This document shows, one piece after another, positions 16,172 to 24,785 of a DNA stretch of 64,000 nucleotides (position 1 is its first letter; each line of letters starts with the position of its first letter). The notes beneath the pieces were generated by a model. The model was not told the origin of the DNA. It saw only the letters and a program-made list of their open reading frames with translations, and searched no databases. Where the stretch lies: contig JAFRTL010000005.1 of NCBI GenBank assembly GCA_017427065.1, positions 62,001 to 126,000 of the forward strand, read 5' to 3'. A program made the position numbers and the translations under genes. The stretch is from Bacteroidaceae bacterium (GTDB lineage: Bacteria > Bacteroidota > Bacteroidia > Bacteroidales > Bacteroidaceae).

Positions 16172-18145
16172 TCACTTCGTGAGCTTCAATGCGAAACCAC
16201 CACCAGGTGCCAGATGGATATTCATCTTACCCCCATTGAAGGTAGATTGCTCGCGCACATAGTCACTAGCCTTACGATCAGCATTCACACCATCTTTGAA
16301 GAGGTCTGCCTTATAGCTGCCACTGAGGAAGGAAAGGTCAACCTCAAGGTCGCGTGGAGTCCAATCTGTGATACCACCTATATACCAAGTGCTTCCACTA
16401 CGACGAGCCGTGATGATATACTCTCCAAGTTTGCCATCGAGAATACGCGTTTCATCCCAAACAGTAGGAACGTTCGCGATGAACTCTGTGCTCTCTGCCT
16501 CACGAATGTAGTTAGTAGGAGAATCGCAAAGCATATTGAATGGAGAGTCGAAAATCATGTAGAGCGCCAATTGATGGCTGCGAGTACCTTGACTCATAGG
16601 CTCTGAGTTTGAAGGATGGTAATTGCGACGCGTTGCATTGATCATAGCACCCTGCGTATAATCCATAGGACCAGCTACTTGGCGCAAGAATGGAATCTGA
16701 GTGTCATACTTCACCATATTGTGTGAGTTAGGACTCCACTTCAGCTGTTCCAAACCATTTACACCCTCGCAGTTCAGTACATTCGGATAGGTACGATTAA
16801 GTCCTGCAGGCTTAAACATGCCATGAAAATCAACAAACATGTGATACTTCGCGCAGAGATCAGCAGCCTTATAGACAAAGTTGGTCATAATCTGGTCATC
16901 ACGATTCATGAAGTCCACCTTGAAGCCCTTCACACCCATATCAGCAAAGTATTTCACCACATTCTCCATATCGCGTGCAAACGCATAATAACCAGCCCAC
17001 AGCACGATGCCCACATTACGAGCCTTGCCATAATTTACCAACTCTTGTAGATCGATTTCAGGAATCACCTGCATCAAATCAGCCTTGAGATTCACTGCCC
17101 AACCTTCATCCAGAATCACATATTCGACGCCATACTTTGAGGCAAAGTCGATGTAATACTTATAGGTATCGTTGTTGATGCCAGCGCGGAAAGATACGCC
17201 AGAGATATTCCAATCATTCCACCAGTCCCAAGCCACTTTTCCAGGCTTGATCCAAGAAGTATCAGCAATGCGTGAAGGCTCAGCAAGTTGGTAATTCAAG
17301 GTAGAAGAAGCGATGCCCTTATCGTCAGAAACGATGGCGATGCGCCAAGGGAAAGTGGCAGGACCATTCATCTTGGCGATGAAGTTCTCACCTTCCTTCA
17401 CCAACATCTCCAATTGGTTGTGACCACCTTGCTCCATGCGCTTAGGATAAGGCGCATTCATGCCCACCAGTTTCTTACCATCAGAGCGCAAGTAGAGACC
17501 AGGATAATTCTCTAAGTTGGCCTCAGAAATGCAGACTTTCGCTACACCAGCATCCACTATCAATGGTAGGAATGCCAGATGCTGCTGATTCAATTCGCTG
17601 ATCTTACCCTCTGTGTAGATATTCTCAAACGAGTTGGCAAACTGGGAAGCCCAATCGCCATCCTTGCCTGCATTCACATAAGGAACGGTAGCAGTAAAAT
17701 CCTGTGGAAAGGCATAGTTCACGCCCTCACTCTCGATGTTGTATGCCCCCTTTTTGGTAGAAGCAAAGCGATAGGCAATACCATCGTTATAGGCACGGAA
17801 CTCCACGCTCCAGTTGCCCTTGAAGTTCAGTGTCAACACATTGGCCTGTTCCTGCAAAGAAGCATCACGATAAAAAGGCGAAGGGATGCTGCGATTAATC
17901 ACAGCCTTCTTGTTGCTTGCCAAACGAGGCTTTACACCCCAAACTTCACCAGTAGTAAGTTTCATTGACAAAGCGGAAGGAGCCAACACTTGCTGACCAT
18001 TCAGTGTAATGTCATACGTCAATTCATTACCCACACTGATGGTAGTAGTTAGTTTTCCATCTGGAGAACTAAGCTTGAAAGTTTTTTGTGCCTGTGCTCC
18101 AATGATGAAGCATAAGGCTGTCAATAGTAGAAAAAATCTTTTCAT
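16172..18145 (-). CDS. Glycoside hydrolase family 97 enzyme (alpha-galactosidase/alpha-glucosidase type)
   Basis: A 657-residue secreted enzyme with a signal peptide (MKRFFLLLTALCFIIGAQAQ). The N-terminal beta-super-sandwich (about 21-290), the (beta/alpha)8 barrel starting at WDWWNDWNISG and the C-terminal beta domain follow the GH97 plan. The barrel has EYVILDEGWA and GFKVDFMNRDDQ; Asp411 in KVDF sits where retaining GH97 alpha-galactosidases place their nucleophile, so this probably belongs to the retaining branch and not to the inverting SusB type (from memory of the family). It is the last gene of an operon after a GH2 enzyme and a small lipoprotein. Confidence 0.92.
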   Translation of the reverse strand: MKRFFLLLTALCFIIGAQAQKTFKLSSPDGKLTTTISVGNELTYDITLNGQQVLAPSALSMKLTTGEVWGVKPRLASNKKAVINRSIPSPFYRDASLQEQANVLTLNFKGNWSVEFRAYNDGIAYRFASTKKGAYNIESEGVNYAFPQDFTATVPYVNAGKDGDWASQFANSFENIYTEGKISELNQQHLAFLPLIVDAGVAKVCISEANLENYPGLYLRSDGKKLVGMNAPYPKRMEQGGHNQLEMLVKEGENFIAKMNGPATFPWRIAIVSDDKGIASSTLNYQLAEPSRIADTSWIKPGKVAWDWWNDWNISGVSFRAGINNDTYKYYIDFASKYGVEYVILDEGWAVNLKADLMQVIPEIDLQELVNYGKARNVGIVLWAGYYAFARDMENVVKYFADMGVKGFKVDFMNRDDQIMTNFVYKAADLCAKYHMFVDFHGMFKPAGLNRTYPNVLNCEGVNGLEQLKWSPNSHNMVKYDTQIPFLRQVAGPMDYTQGAMINATRRNYHPSNSEPMSQGTRSHQLALYMIFDSPFNMLCDSPTNYIREAESTEFIANVPTVWDETRILDGKLGEYIITARRSGSTWYIGGITDWTPRDLEVDLSFLSGSYKADLFKDGVNADRKASDYVREQSTFNGGKMNIHLAPGGGFALKLTK

Positions 18146-18190
18146 TACTTATATTTTTTTACAATAAAAAGAGTAATTATTAGAAATAAC

Positions 18191-18556
18191 TCAGTATCTT
18201 ACCTGTTCACCAGTAGACACATCTTCGATAACAAGATTACTATAATCCCAATTACTTCTTTCTGTCCAATCACCTCCTTTATATTTCATAGTTATTTTAT
18301 AAACATATGAAACCTTTACGCCAAATCCATTTTTAGCAGTAAATTTTTGATACACAGTATAAGTATCCGTTGAAGTCTCACTTCCTCGTCTATCACCTTC
18401 AAAATCCACTTCTGCAGGATACCTCATTTTTTCTTTAACAATATCTTCAGACATGATAGCAGCTCTAGTAATTGAACCACCTTCATCATCTAAGCAACTA
18501 TATAAGGTAAAAGAACCTAAGAACAATAGAAAAATAAATAAAATTTTAGCTTTCAT
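18191..18556 (-). CDS. Small lipoprotein of unknown function
   Basis: With the ATG at 18556, a 121-residue protein with a lipoprotein signal peptide (MKAKILFIFLLFLGSFTLYSC) whose lipobox cysteine is at residue 21, followed by the acidic DDEGG typical of surface-exported Bacteroidetes lipoproteins. The mature part has a conserved-looking beta-rich stretch (YTVYQKFTAKNGFGVKVSYVYKITMKYKGGDWTE broken here as a description of residues about 70-105). No family is recognised. It lies between the GH2 and GH97 genes (23 bp and 45 bp gaps) and is probably co-transcribed with them. Confidence 0.8.
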   Translation of the reverse strand: MKAKILFIFLLFLGSFTLYSCLDDEGGSITRAAIMSEDIVKEKMRYPAEVDFEGDRRGSETSTDTYTVYQKFTAKNGFGVKVSYVYKITMKYKGGDWTERSNWDYSNLVIEDVSTGEQVRY

Positions 18557-18579
18557 ACACATTATAATTAAATAAAACA

Positions 18580-20397
18580 CTATTTGTCCAAGCTATGGCA
18601 GAGCTGCTGGTTCTTCGCCCTCACCTGTGCCTCATTCATTTTCACCACCTTTCGATCGTAAGTCAGCAAGCCATTAACCTCACCCTCACAATCAGTGGTT
18701 TGGGTATAGACAGCTGCAGAGAAACCACGCTTCACCAATTCCAAGAGTTGGTCAGCATACTTCAGGTATTCTGCTGTCACTTCCTCACTGCTCTTGAACT
18801 GCACATAGCCCCAATTACGATCAGCAAACCACAGATGTCCTTCGAGCGCCAAGCCAATGCCACCATACTCACCAAGCACATTCACGCGACTGCCATCATA
18901 GAGATACATATCAGGTGCAGGATAGTTGTGCAAATCGAGAATATCGCCTGTGTGATAGAAGTTGCCACCACTGGCAGGATTTACCAAACGTGATGGATCA
19001 TACTGCTGTGTCCACTCCGTGATTTCCTGTGTCTTGAACTGTCCCCAAGCCTCATTGAAAGGCACCCAGACTACGATGCAAGGATGTGAGTAAAGCGCAT
19101 CAATAATTTCTTTCCATTCTCTGTGATAGTTGGCTTCAGACTCAGCACTGCGTTGGAACTCCACAGCATTGAAATACTGTTTATTCTGCCACTTCGGACT
19201 ACTGTCGCCACTTGGCATATCCTGCCAAACGAGGATACCCAGACGATCACAATGGTAGTACCAACGATCCATCTCCACCTTCACATGTTTACGAATCATA
19301 TTAAAACCAAGGTCCTTGGTCTTCTGAAGATCGTAAGCCAATGCCTCGTCGCAAGGAGCTGTATAGAGGCCATCTGGCCACCATCCTTGATCAAGCGGAC
19401 CCATTTGGAACTGATCCTTATTGTTAAGCTGCATACGGAAGATGCCATTCCCATCTTTCTTTACAGAAATCTTACGCATGGCAGCATAGCTATTTACTGC
19501 ATCTACCTCTCGACCATTCTTCAAGAGGCGCACCTTTACAGTATAGAGGTTAGGAGTATCTGGTGTCCACAACTTCATGTCTGCTGGCATCTGCACCTTG
19601 ATGGGTTGCCCATTGATGGCACCACTCTTTGCTACCTGACGATTACCATCAAAGACTGTTGCCTCCACTTGCAATCCACGCGTAGAAGTCTCTTCCGTCT
19701 GTACTTCAATGCAAAGTTGATGGGCATCTATATCAGGAGTTGTCTTAAGACCAGCAATATGTACCTCATTTACAGGCTCCAACCATACAGTTTGCCAGAT
19801 ACCTGTTACAGCAGTGTACCAAATGCCATTAGGCTCCGCTACCTGCTTGCCATGAGGCTGATAGCCCTTATCCGTAGGATCCCAAACACGCAAAGTCAGT
19901 TCGTTGTTGCCAGCTTTTAAGGCATCCGTAATGTCGAAGCTGAAAGGTTGGTAACCACCCACATGTCCACCTACATTCATGCCATTCACCCATACATCCG
20001 TCTTCCAATCCACAGCTCCGAAGTGCAGCAACACACGCTTGCCTGCCCATCCCTTAGGAATATCAAACGTACGTTGGTACCAAAGTTCCTGATTCTGCGT
20101 CACCGTCTTTCCCACTCCAGAGAGAGAAGACTCCACAGCAAAAGGCACCAGAATCTGACCGTCGTATGAGGTGGGTGTCTGGGCACCTTTATCTACGATA
20201 GCATAATTCCAGAGACCATTCAGGTTCTTCCATTCTGAGCGCTCCATGATGGGGCGTGGATATTCTTGCCATACATTTTGTGGATTAATCTCCTCTGCCC
20301 ATTTCGTCTTGATTTTATCACCTGCAGGGCTCCATTGTGCCAGGGCTGAAGCACAAAAAGCCACGCTCATCGTCATTAAGATAAAACTTCTTTTCAT
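18580..20397 (-). CDS. Glycoside hydrolase family 2 enzyme (beta-galactosidase/beta-glycosidase type)
   Basis: A 605-residue secreted enzyme with signal peptide ending ALAQ at residue 21. It has the GH2 sugar-binding jelly roll (WVNGMNVGGHVGGYQPFSFDIT), an immunoglobulin-like domain, and the TIM barrel. The acid/base is Glu449 in VPFNEAWGQ and the nucleophile Glu510 in VLGEYGG. Length and layout suit the shorter GH2 beta-glycosidases of Bacteroidetes. It is the promoter-proximal gene of the GH2-lipoprotein-GH97 unit; combined with an alpha-galactosidase-like GH97 it suggests breakdown of galactose-containing oligosaccharides, which is inference. No SusC/SusD pair is adjacent. Confidence 0.92.
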   Translation of the reverse strand: MKRSFILMTMSVAFCASALAQWSPAGDKIKTKWAEEINPQNVWQEYPRPIMERSEWKNLNGLWNYAIVDKGAQTPTSYDGQILVPFAVESSLSGVGKTVTQNQELWYQRTFDIPKGWAGKRVLLHFGAVDWKTDVWVNGMNVGGHVGGYQPFSFDITDALKAGNNELTLRVWDPTDKGYQPHGKQVAEPNGIWYTAVTGIWQTVWLEPVNEVHIAGLKTTPDIDAHQLCIEVQTEETSTRGLQVEATVFDGNRQVAKSGAINGQPIKVQMPADMKLWTPDTPNLYTVKVRLLKNGREVDAVNSYAAMRKISVKKDGNGIFRMQLNNKDQFQMGPLDQGWWPDGLYTAPCDEALAYDLQKTKDLGFNMIRKHVKVEMDRWYYHCDRLGILVWQDMPSGDSSPKWQNKQYFNAVEFQRSAESEANYHREWKEIIDALYSHPCIVVWVPFNEAWGQFKTQEITEWTQQYDPSRLVNPASGGNFYHTGDILDLHNYPAPDMYLYDGSRVNVLGEYGGIGLALEGHLWFADRNWGYVQFKSSEEVTAEYLKYADQLLELVKRGFSAAVYTQTTDCEGEVNGLLTYDRKVVKMNEAQVRAKNQQLCHSLDK

Positions 20398-20554
20398 ACT
20401 ATTATTAAGGTTAATGTATTATTTCTTTGTACGAAAATACGACTTTTTTACAAAAAGAACTACTTTTTGCCTTTAAAAAGCGAAAGTAGTGCTGAAATTC
20501 GACAAATTATTTGTATCTTCGCGCCCTAATTTACTGATTTATACCATTTATTGA
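20398..20554. promoter_or_regulatory. Divergent promoter region between GH2 operon and DEAD-box helicase
   Basis: TATCTTCG at 20514-20521 is a -7-like box for the helicase. A perfect 7-bp inverted repeat CTACTTT (20460-20466) / AAAGTAG (20483-20489) lies centrally. On the minus strand TATTTTCG (complement of 20432-20439) may serve the GH2 gene. Confidence 0.45.
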
Positions 20555-22450
20555 ATGAAGACATTTGAAGAGTTGGGCGTTTCGTCAGATATTCGACGCG
20601 CCATTGAGGAACTGGGTTTCGTGGCCCCTATGCCTGTGCAAGAAGAAGTGATTCCGTATTTGTTAGGCGAAAATAATGATGTAATAGCCTTGGCACAAAC
20701 GGGTACAGGAAAGACGGCTGCCTTCGGATTGCCTATCATTCAGAAAACGGATGTCAGCATGCTTATCCCTCAATCCCTAATCATCTGCCCTACACGTGAG
20801 CTTTGCTTACAAATTGCAGGCGATTTGAGTGACTATGGCAAGTATATCAAAGGACTGCATGTGCTTCCTGTTTATGGTGGATCTTCCATCGAGAGCCAGA
20901 TTCGTTCCTTGAAGCGTGGCGTACAAATCATCGTGGCTACTCCTGGACGTTTGCTTGACTTGATGCGTCGTGGTGCTGTATCTCTCTCTACTGTACAAAA
21001 TGTGGTGATGGACGAAGCTGATGAGATGCTCGACATGGGTTTCTCAGAGGATCTGAACGCTATTCTTGCTGATGTGCCACAGGAGCGCAACACACTGATG
21101 TTCAGTGCCACTATGAGCAAGGAGATAGAGAAGATAGCCAAGACCTATCTGCATGATGCCAAGGAAATCACCATTGGTAAGCGCAACGAGAGTACACATA
21201 GTGTGAACCATGTAGCTTACTGTGTGCATGCCAAGGATAAGTATGAGGCACTGAAGCGCATTGTGGACTATTATCCTGATATCTACGCCATCATCTTCTG
21301 TCGCACCCGTATGGAAACGCAGGAGATTGCTGATAAGTTGATGCAAGACGGCTATAATGCCGATGCCCTTCATGGCGACCTTTCACAGGCTGCACGTGAC
21401 TTGGTGATGCAGAAGTTCCGCAATCGTCACCTCCAACTCTTGGTGGCTACGGATGTGGCAGCCCGCGGACTTGATGTAGATGACTTGACGCATGTCATCA
21501 ATTATGGTCTTCCTGATGATATTGAATACTACACCCATCGTAGTGGTCGTACTGGTCGTGCAGGAAAGACTGGTACCAGTATTGCCATCATGAACCTGCG
21601 TGAGAAGACCAAGCAGCGCAACATTGAACGCGTTATAGGCCATGAATTCAAGCAGGGAGTGATGCCGACTGGCAAGCAGATCTGTGAGAAGCAGCTTATG
21701 AAAGTGATTGACCAACTGGAGAAAGTGCATGTGAACGAAGAAGACATCGCAGATTTCATGCCTGATGTATATCGTAAACTCGACTGGTTGGACAAGGAGG
21801 AACTCATCAAGCGCATGGTATCTTTGGAGTTCAATCGTTTCTTGGATTATTATCACGATCGTGAGGAAATAGAGGTCGTAAATGTCGAGAAACCAAAGCG
21901 TAAGGAGAAGAGCAAAGAGCCTAAAAAAGGCGGACGTTCACGTATTGCAGAACCTGGATATGCCCGCTTGTTCATCAATATGGGTAAGACGGATGGTTTC
22001 AATCCGAAGGATCTTATGAACCTACTCAACAAAAATGTACATGGTCATGTAGTGATGGGTAAGATAGACCTCATGCAAAACTTCTCTTTCTTTGAGGTGG
22101 AAGAAGAACGTGCAGCGGATGTGGCACGCTACATGACAGGCACCAATTATCATGGTCGTAAGGTAACTGTGGAACTAACCAACGAAAGTGAGGAAGCTGC
22201 TTCCAAGAAAGGTAAGAGTCGCAAATCCAATGCTTCTTATCCGGAGCGTAAACGTCAAGAACAAGACGGAGGTCGCCGTGGTCGTCAACGCAATCCTGAA
22301 AAACCTACCAAAGAAAAGAAAGCCAAGCCAAGTCGTGAAGAACGTGGCTACACTAAAGCTCGTGGGCGCAAAGATGACTGGAAGCAATTCTTTATCCACG
22401 ACGATGCTAGTGCTGATGTTTGGGAGAAAGACAAGAAAGGCAAGAAATAA
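20555..22450 (+). CDS. DEAD-box ATP-dependent RNA helicase with DbpA-type RNA-binding domain
   Basis: A 631-residue helicase. The Q motif region is followed by AQTGTGKT (motif I, about residue 50), PTRELCLQ (Ia), TPGR (Ib), VMDEADEM (II), SAT (III), FCRT, TDVAARGLDVD (V) and HRSGRTGRAG (VI). After the helicase core comes a DbpA-like RNA-recognition domain (YARLFINMGKTDGFNPKDL ... VTVELTNE, about 465-545) and a Lys/Arg-rich tail of some 80 residues. This is the DeaD/CsdA type, involved in ribosome assembly and cold adaptation. Monocistronic, with a TATCTTCG -7-like box. Confidence 0.93.
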   Translation: MKTFEELGVSSDIRRAIEELGFVAPMPVQEEVIPYLLGENNDVIALAQTGTGKTAAFGLPIIQKTDVSMLIPQSLIICPTRELCLQIAGDLSDYGKYIKGLHVLPVYGGSSIESQIRSLKRGVQIIVATPGRLLDLMRRGAVSLSTVQNVVMDEADEMLDMGFSEDLNAILADVPQERNTLMFSATMSKEIEKIAKTYLHDAKEITIGKRNESTHSVNHVAYCVHAKDKYEALKRIVDYYPDIYAIIFCRTRMETQEIADKLMQDGYNADALHGDLSQAARDLVMQKFRNRHLQLLVATDVAARGLDVDDLTHVINYGLPDDIEYYTHRSGRTGRAGKTGTSIAIMNLREKTKQRNIERVIGHEFKQGVMPTGKQICEKQLMKVIDQLEKVHVNEEDIADFMPDVYRKLDWLDKEELIKRMVSLEFNRFLDYYHDREEIEVVNVEKPKRKEKSKEPKKGGRSRIAEPGYARLFINMGKTDGFNPKDLMNLLNKNVHGHVVMGKIDLMQNFSFFEVEEERAADVARYMTGTNYHGRKVTVELTNESEEAASKKGKSRKSNASYPERKRQEQDGGRRGRQRNPEKPTKEKKAKPSREERGYTKARGRKDDWKQFFIHDDASADVWEKDKKGKK

Positions 22451-22516
22451 TCATTTTTCACAAGTCAATAGTCAACTCGTGAACACGCATGAAGTGACGC
22501 CAAGCTAGGTGCAGCG

Positions 22517-24760
22517 CTACTTAAGGCGCTTGCGTAGTGTAAGTACATTCTTGCCACCCTTGAATCCTGAAGTGTCTCCAGCCTTACCCTTCACACGCTC
22601 GTAGTTGATAGAATCCATGTACTGGCGAATCATGAAGATGCCAAGGCCGCCAATAGGACGATCTTCTGCAGACAAAGTAGTGTCTGCCTTGGCGTAGGTG
22701 GTAGGATCGAAAGGTGCACCATAGTCTGTAATGGTAAACTTTAAGCGCTCTTCATTAGCCTCTGCGTCTATCTGCACTGTGCCCACTGTGCCCTTAGGAT
22801 AGGCATAGTTCATCACATTGACAACGGCTTCTTCTACAGCAAGATTCATCTCCATGGTCTGACCAGCATCAAACTCCAATGCCTCACAGACTTCATCGAT
22901 AAAAGTAGCCAACTGTGGAATGGTCTGCACATCATTTGGCAAGGTAATGCTGTGCTGCAAACGGGCAGAGAGTTTTTGATGGTTGTAAAGGATAGCAAGC
23001 ATAGTGAGGTCATCGCTCTGCTCTGCGCCTTTCACGAAAGCATTGACAGAATCTGTCATATGCTTAATGATGCCCTTAGGAGTATCTGAAACGATAGACT
23101 CCAGCATCCGCTGATCTCCATAGAGCGTACCATCTGCTTTCATGGCTTCAGTGAGTCCGTCGGTATAGAGGAAAAGGGTAGTGCCTGCCTCAAGGGTGGT
23201 TTCCTGGACTGTATAATCCCAGCTCTTCATAATGCCCAAGGGCAGATTACTGTCGCATTCCAACTCAGTGACCTTGGGTTCGGAACCATTACTGATAAGT
23301 ATCGGCACCTCATGACCAGCATTACAGTAGCGCAGGAGGCCTGTAGGCAAGTCAAGCACACCTACAAAGAAGGTCACGAAGAGGCTGTTGAGATCGTTCT
23401 CTGATCCCGTATTATTGATGGCACTGACAATACGATGCGGCTTTGTCTCTCGTGAAGATATATTACGGAAAAGCGTGCACGTTACAGCCATCACGAGAGA
23501 GGCTGGTACGCCCTTTCCTGCCACATCACCGATGCAAAAGAAGAGTTTCTCATCACGAATATAGAAATCGTAAAGGTCACCTCCAACTTCTTTTGCAGGC
23601 ACCAGCGTTGCATAAATATCCACATCGGTACGCTCAGGGAAAGGAGGAAACTCCTTGGGCAGCAGACCCATCTGGATGGCATTGGCAATCTGCAGCTCGC
23701 TCTCGATGGCGGTCTTCTGCTTCTCGGTAACGGCCAAGCGACGGGAATTCCGGATAGAGCGCCAGAGGATGAAGCCCATCAAGGTGAGACCTGCCAGCAC
23801 CATGCACATCAGCCTAAAACCCATGGCGCGCAATTCACCGTAGATTTCACTATCGAGGCAGACGATGGCCATAGACCACCCGGTGTCGCCCTCTACAGGG
23901 GCGTAGAACACGTATTTCTTCACGCCAAGGCTGTCGACAATGGTGCCTTGACCGCTCTTGCCTTCCATCATCTCACGGTTGATGCGCTCTCTGATGGTAT
24001 CGTTCATCGAAGCGGTGACTTCCTGGATGGTGCGGTTCATGACGTAGTTGTCGTCGGGGCAAGCCATGATCCTACCTGTGCGTGAGATCATCACGTTGAA
24101 ACTGGAGGGGTAGATATGGCGGGCATTGATGACCTGTGAAAGCCAATCGAGGGATACATCGGCGGTGAATACGCCTATGTTCCTGCCTGTGGCATCGTGG
24201 ATGGGCACAGAGTAGGTGGACATGATGATCTCACCTCCGCCCTCGTCGAAATAGGGCTCGCTCCAGCATCCACGCCCAGCCTTCATAGGGGCGGTGTACC
24301 ACTCCATGGTGTGGTAGCGGTAGGTGTCGGTGCCCAACTGCTTTTGTTCCAGACGACCATTGGTCCTGTAGGTGTAGGGGGAATATTGCTCGCCTTTCTC
24401 GGGGTAATAGTAGGGCTCGAAAGCCACGGCGCTACCCATGATGATTTCGTTGTCGAGCAGTGTCTTCTCCGTCACCATATACAGGGAATCAGGCTGTGAA
24501 AGGCGTTGCTCCACGTCCCACACCATATTGGCCACAGCCACCTCTACAGCCGTCATCACATTCTGGATCTCGAGATCCTTCATATCCAGCTCGGTCTGAG
24601 CACGGTGTTCCACCTCAGTACGGATGCCATTGGTGGCTGATCGGTATTGCATAGCGACGGTCAGTTCCAACAGAATAGCGGCAATGACAATCACAGCTAT
24701 TCCTGGTAAGGAGCGGTTTTCTGTACTAAGCTTGCGAATGATGTCTATCCATTTTTTCAT
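22517..24760 (-). CDS. Membrane SpoIIE-type serine phosphatase with Cache sensor and C-terminal kinase-like ATPase domain
   Basis: A 747-residue signalling protein. Transmembrane helix at about 19-38, a periplasmic Cache-like sensor (to about residue 310, including VAFEPYYYPEKGEQYSPY and VFTADVSLDWL), a second helix near 320-340, a short coiled segment, the PP2C/SpoIIE phosphatase domain (VPAKEVGGDLYDFY, FCIGDVAGKGVPASLVMA, LYTDGLTEA, SDDLTML), and a final RsbW-like HATPase domain (MNLAVEEAVVNVMNYAYP, DYGAPFDP, GGLGIFMIR). It combines phosphatase and anti-sigma-kinase-like modules of the partner-switching pathway in one protein. No STAS partner is encoded nearby. Fourth gene of the ruvB operon. 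Confidence 0.92.
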   Translation of the reverse strand: MKKWIDIIRKLSTENRSLPGIAVIVIAAILLELTVAMQYRSATNGIRTEVEHRAQTELDMKDLEIQNVMTAVEVAVANMVWDVEQRLSQPDSLYMVTEKTLLDNEIIMGSAVAFEPYYYPEKGEQYSPYTYRTNGRLEQKQLGTDTYRYHTMEWYTAPMKAGRGCWSEPYFDEGGGEIIMSTYSVPIHDATGRNIGVFTADVSLDWLSQVINARHIYPSSFNVMISRTGRIMACPDDNYVMNRTIQEVTASMNDTIRERINREMMEGKSGQGTIVDSLGVKKYVFYAPVEGDTGWSMAIVCLDSEIYGELRAMGFRLMCMVLAGLTLMGFILWRSIRNSRRLAVTEKQKTAIESELQIANAIQMGLLPKEFPPFPERTDVDIYATLVPAKEVGGDLYDFYIRDEKLFFCIGDVAGKGVPASLVMAVTCTLFRNISSRETKPHRIVSAINNTGSENDLNSLFVTFFVGVLDLPTGLLRYCNAGHEVPILISNGSEPKVTELECDSNLPLGIMKSWDYTVQETTLEAGTTLFLYTDGLTEAMKADGTLYGDQRMLESIVSDTPKGIIKHMTDSVNAFVKGAEQSDDLTMLAILYNHQKLSARLQHSITLPNDVQTIPQLATFIDEVCEALEFDAGQTMEMNLAVEEAVVNVMNYAYPKGTVGTVQIDAEANEERLKFTITDYGAPFDPTTYAKADTTLSAEDRPIGGLGIFMIRQYMDSINYERVKGKAGDTSGFKGGKNVLTLRKRLK

Positions 24761-24785
24761 TTGTCCCCTCTTTTACTGGTTAATG

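Noticed and set aside
19123-19920. Plus-strand ORF (about 265 codons) opposite the GH2 gene
   Set aside because: Shadow of a gene with intact catalytic residues.
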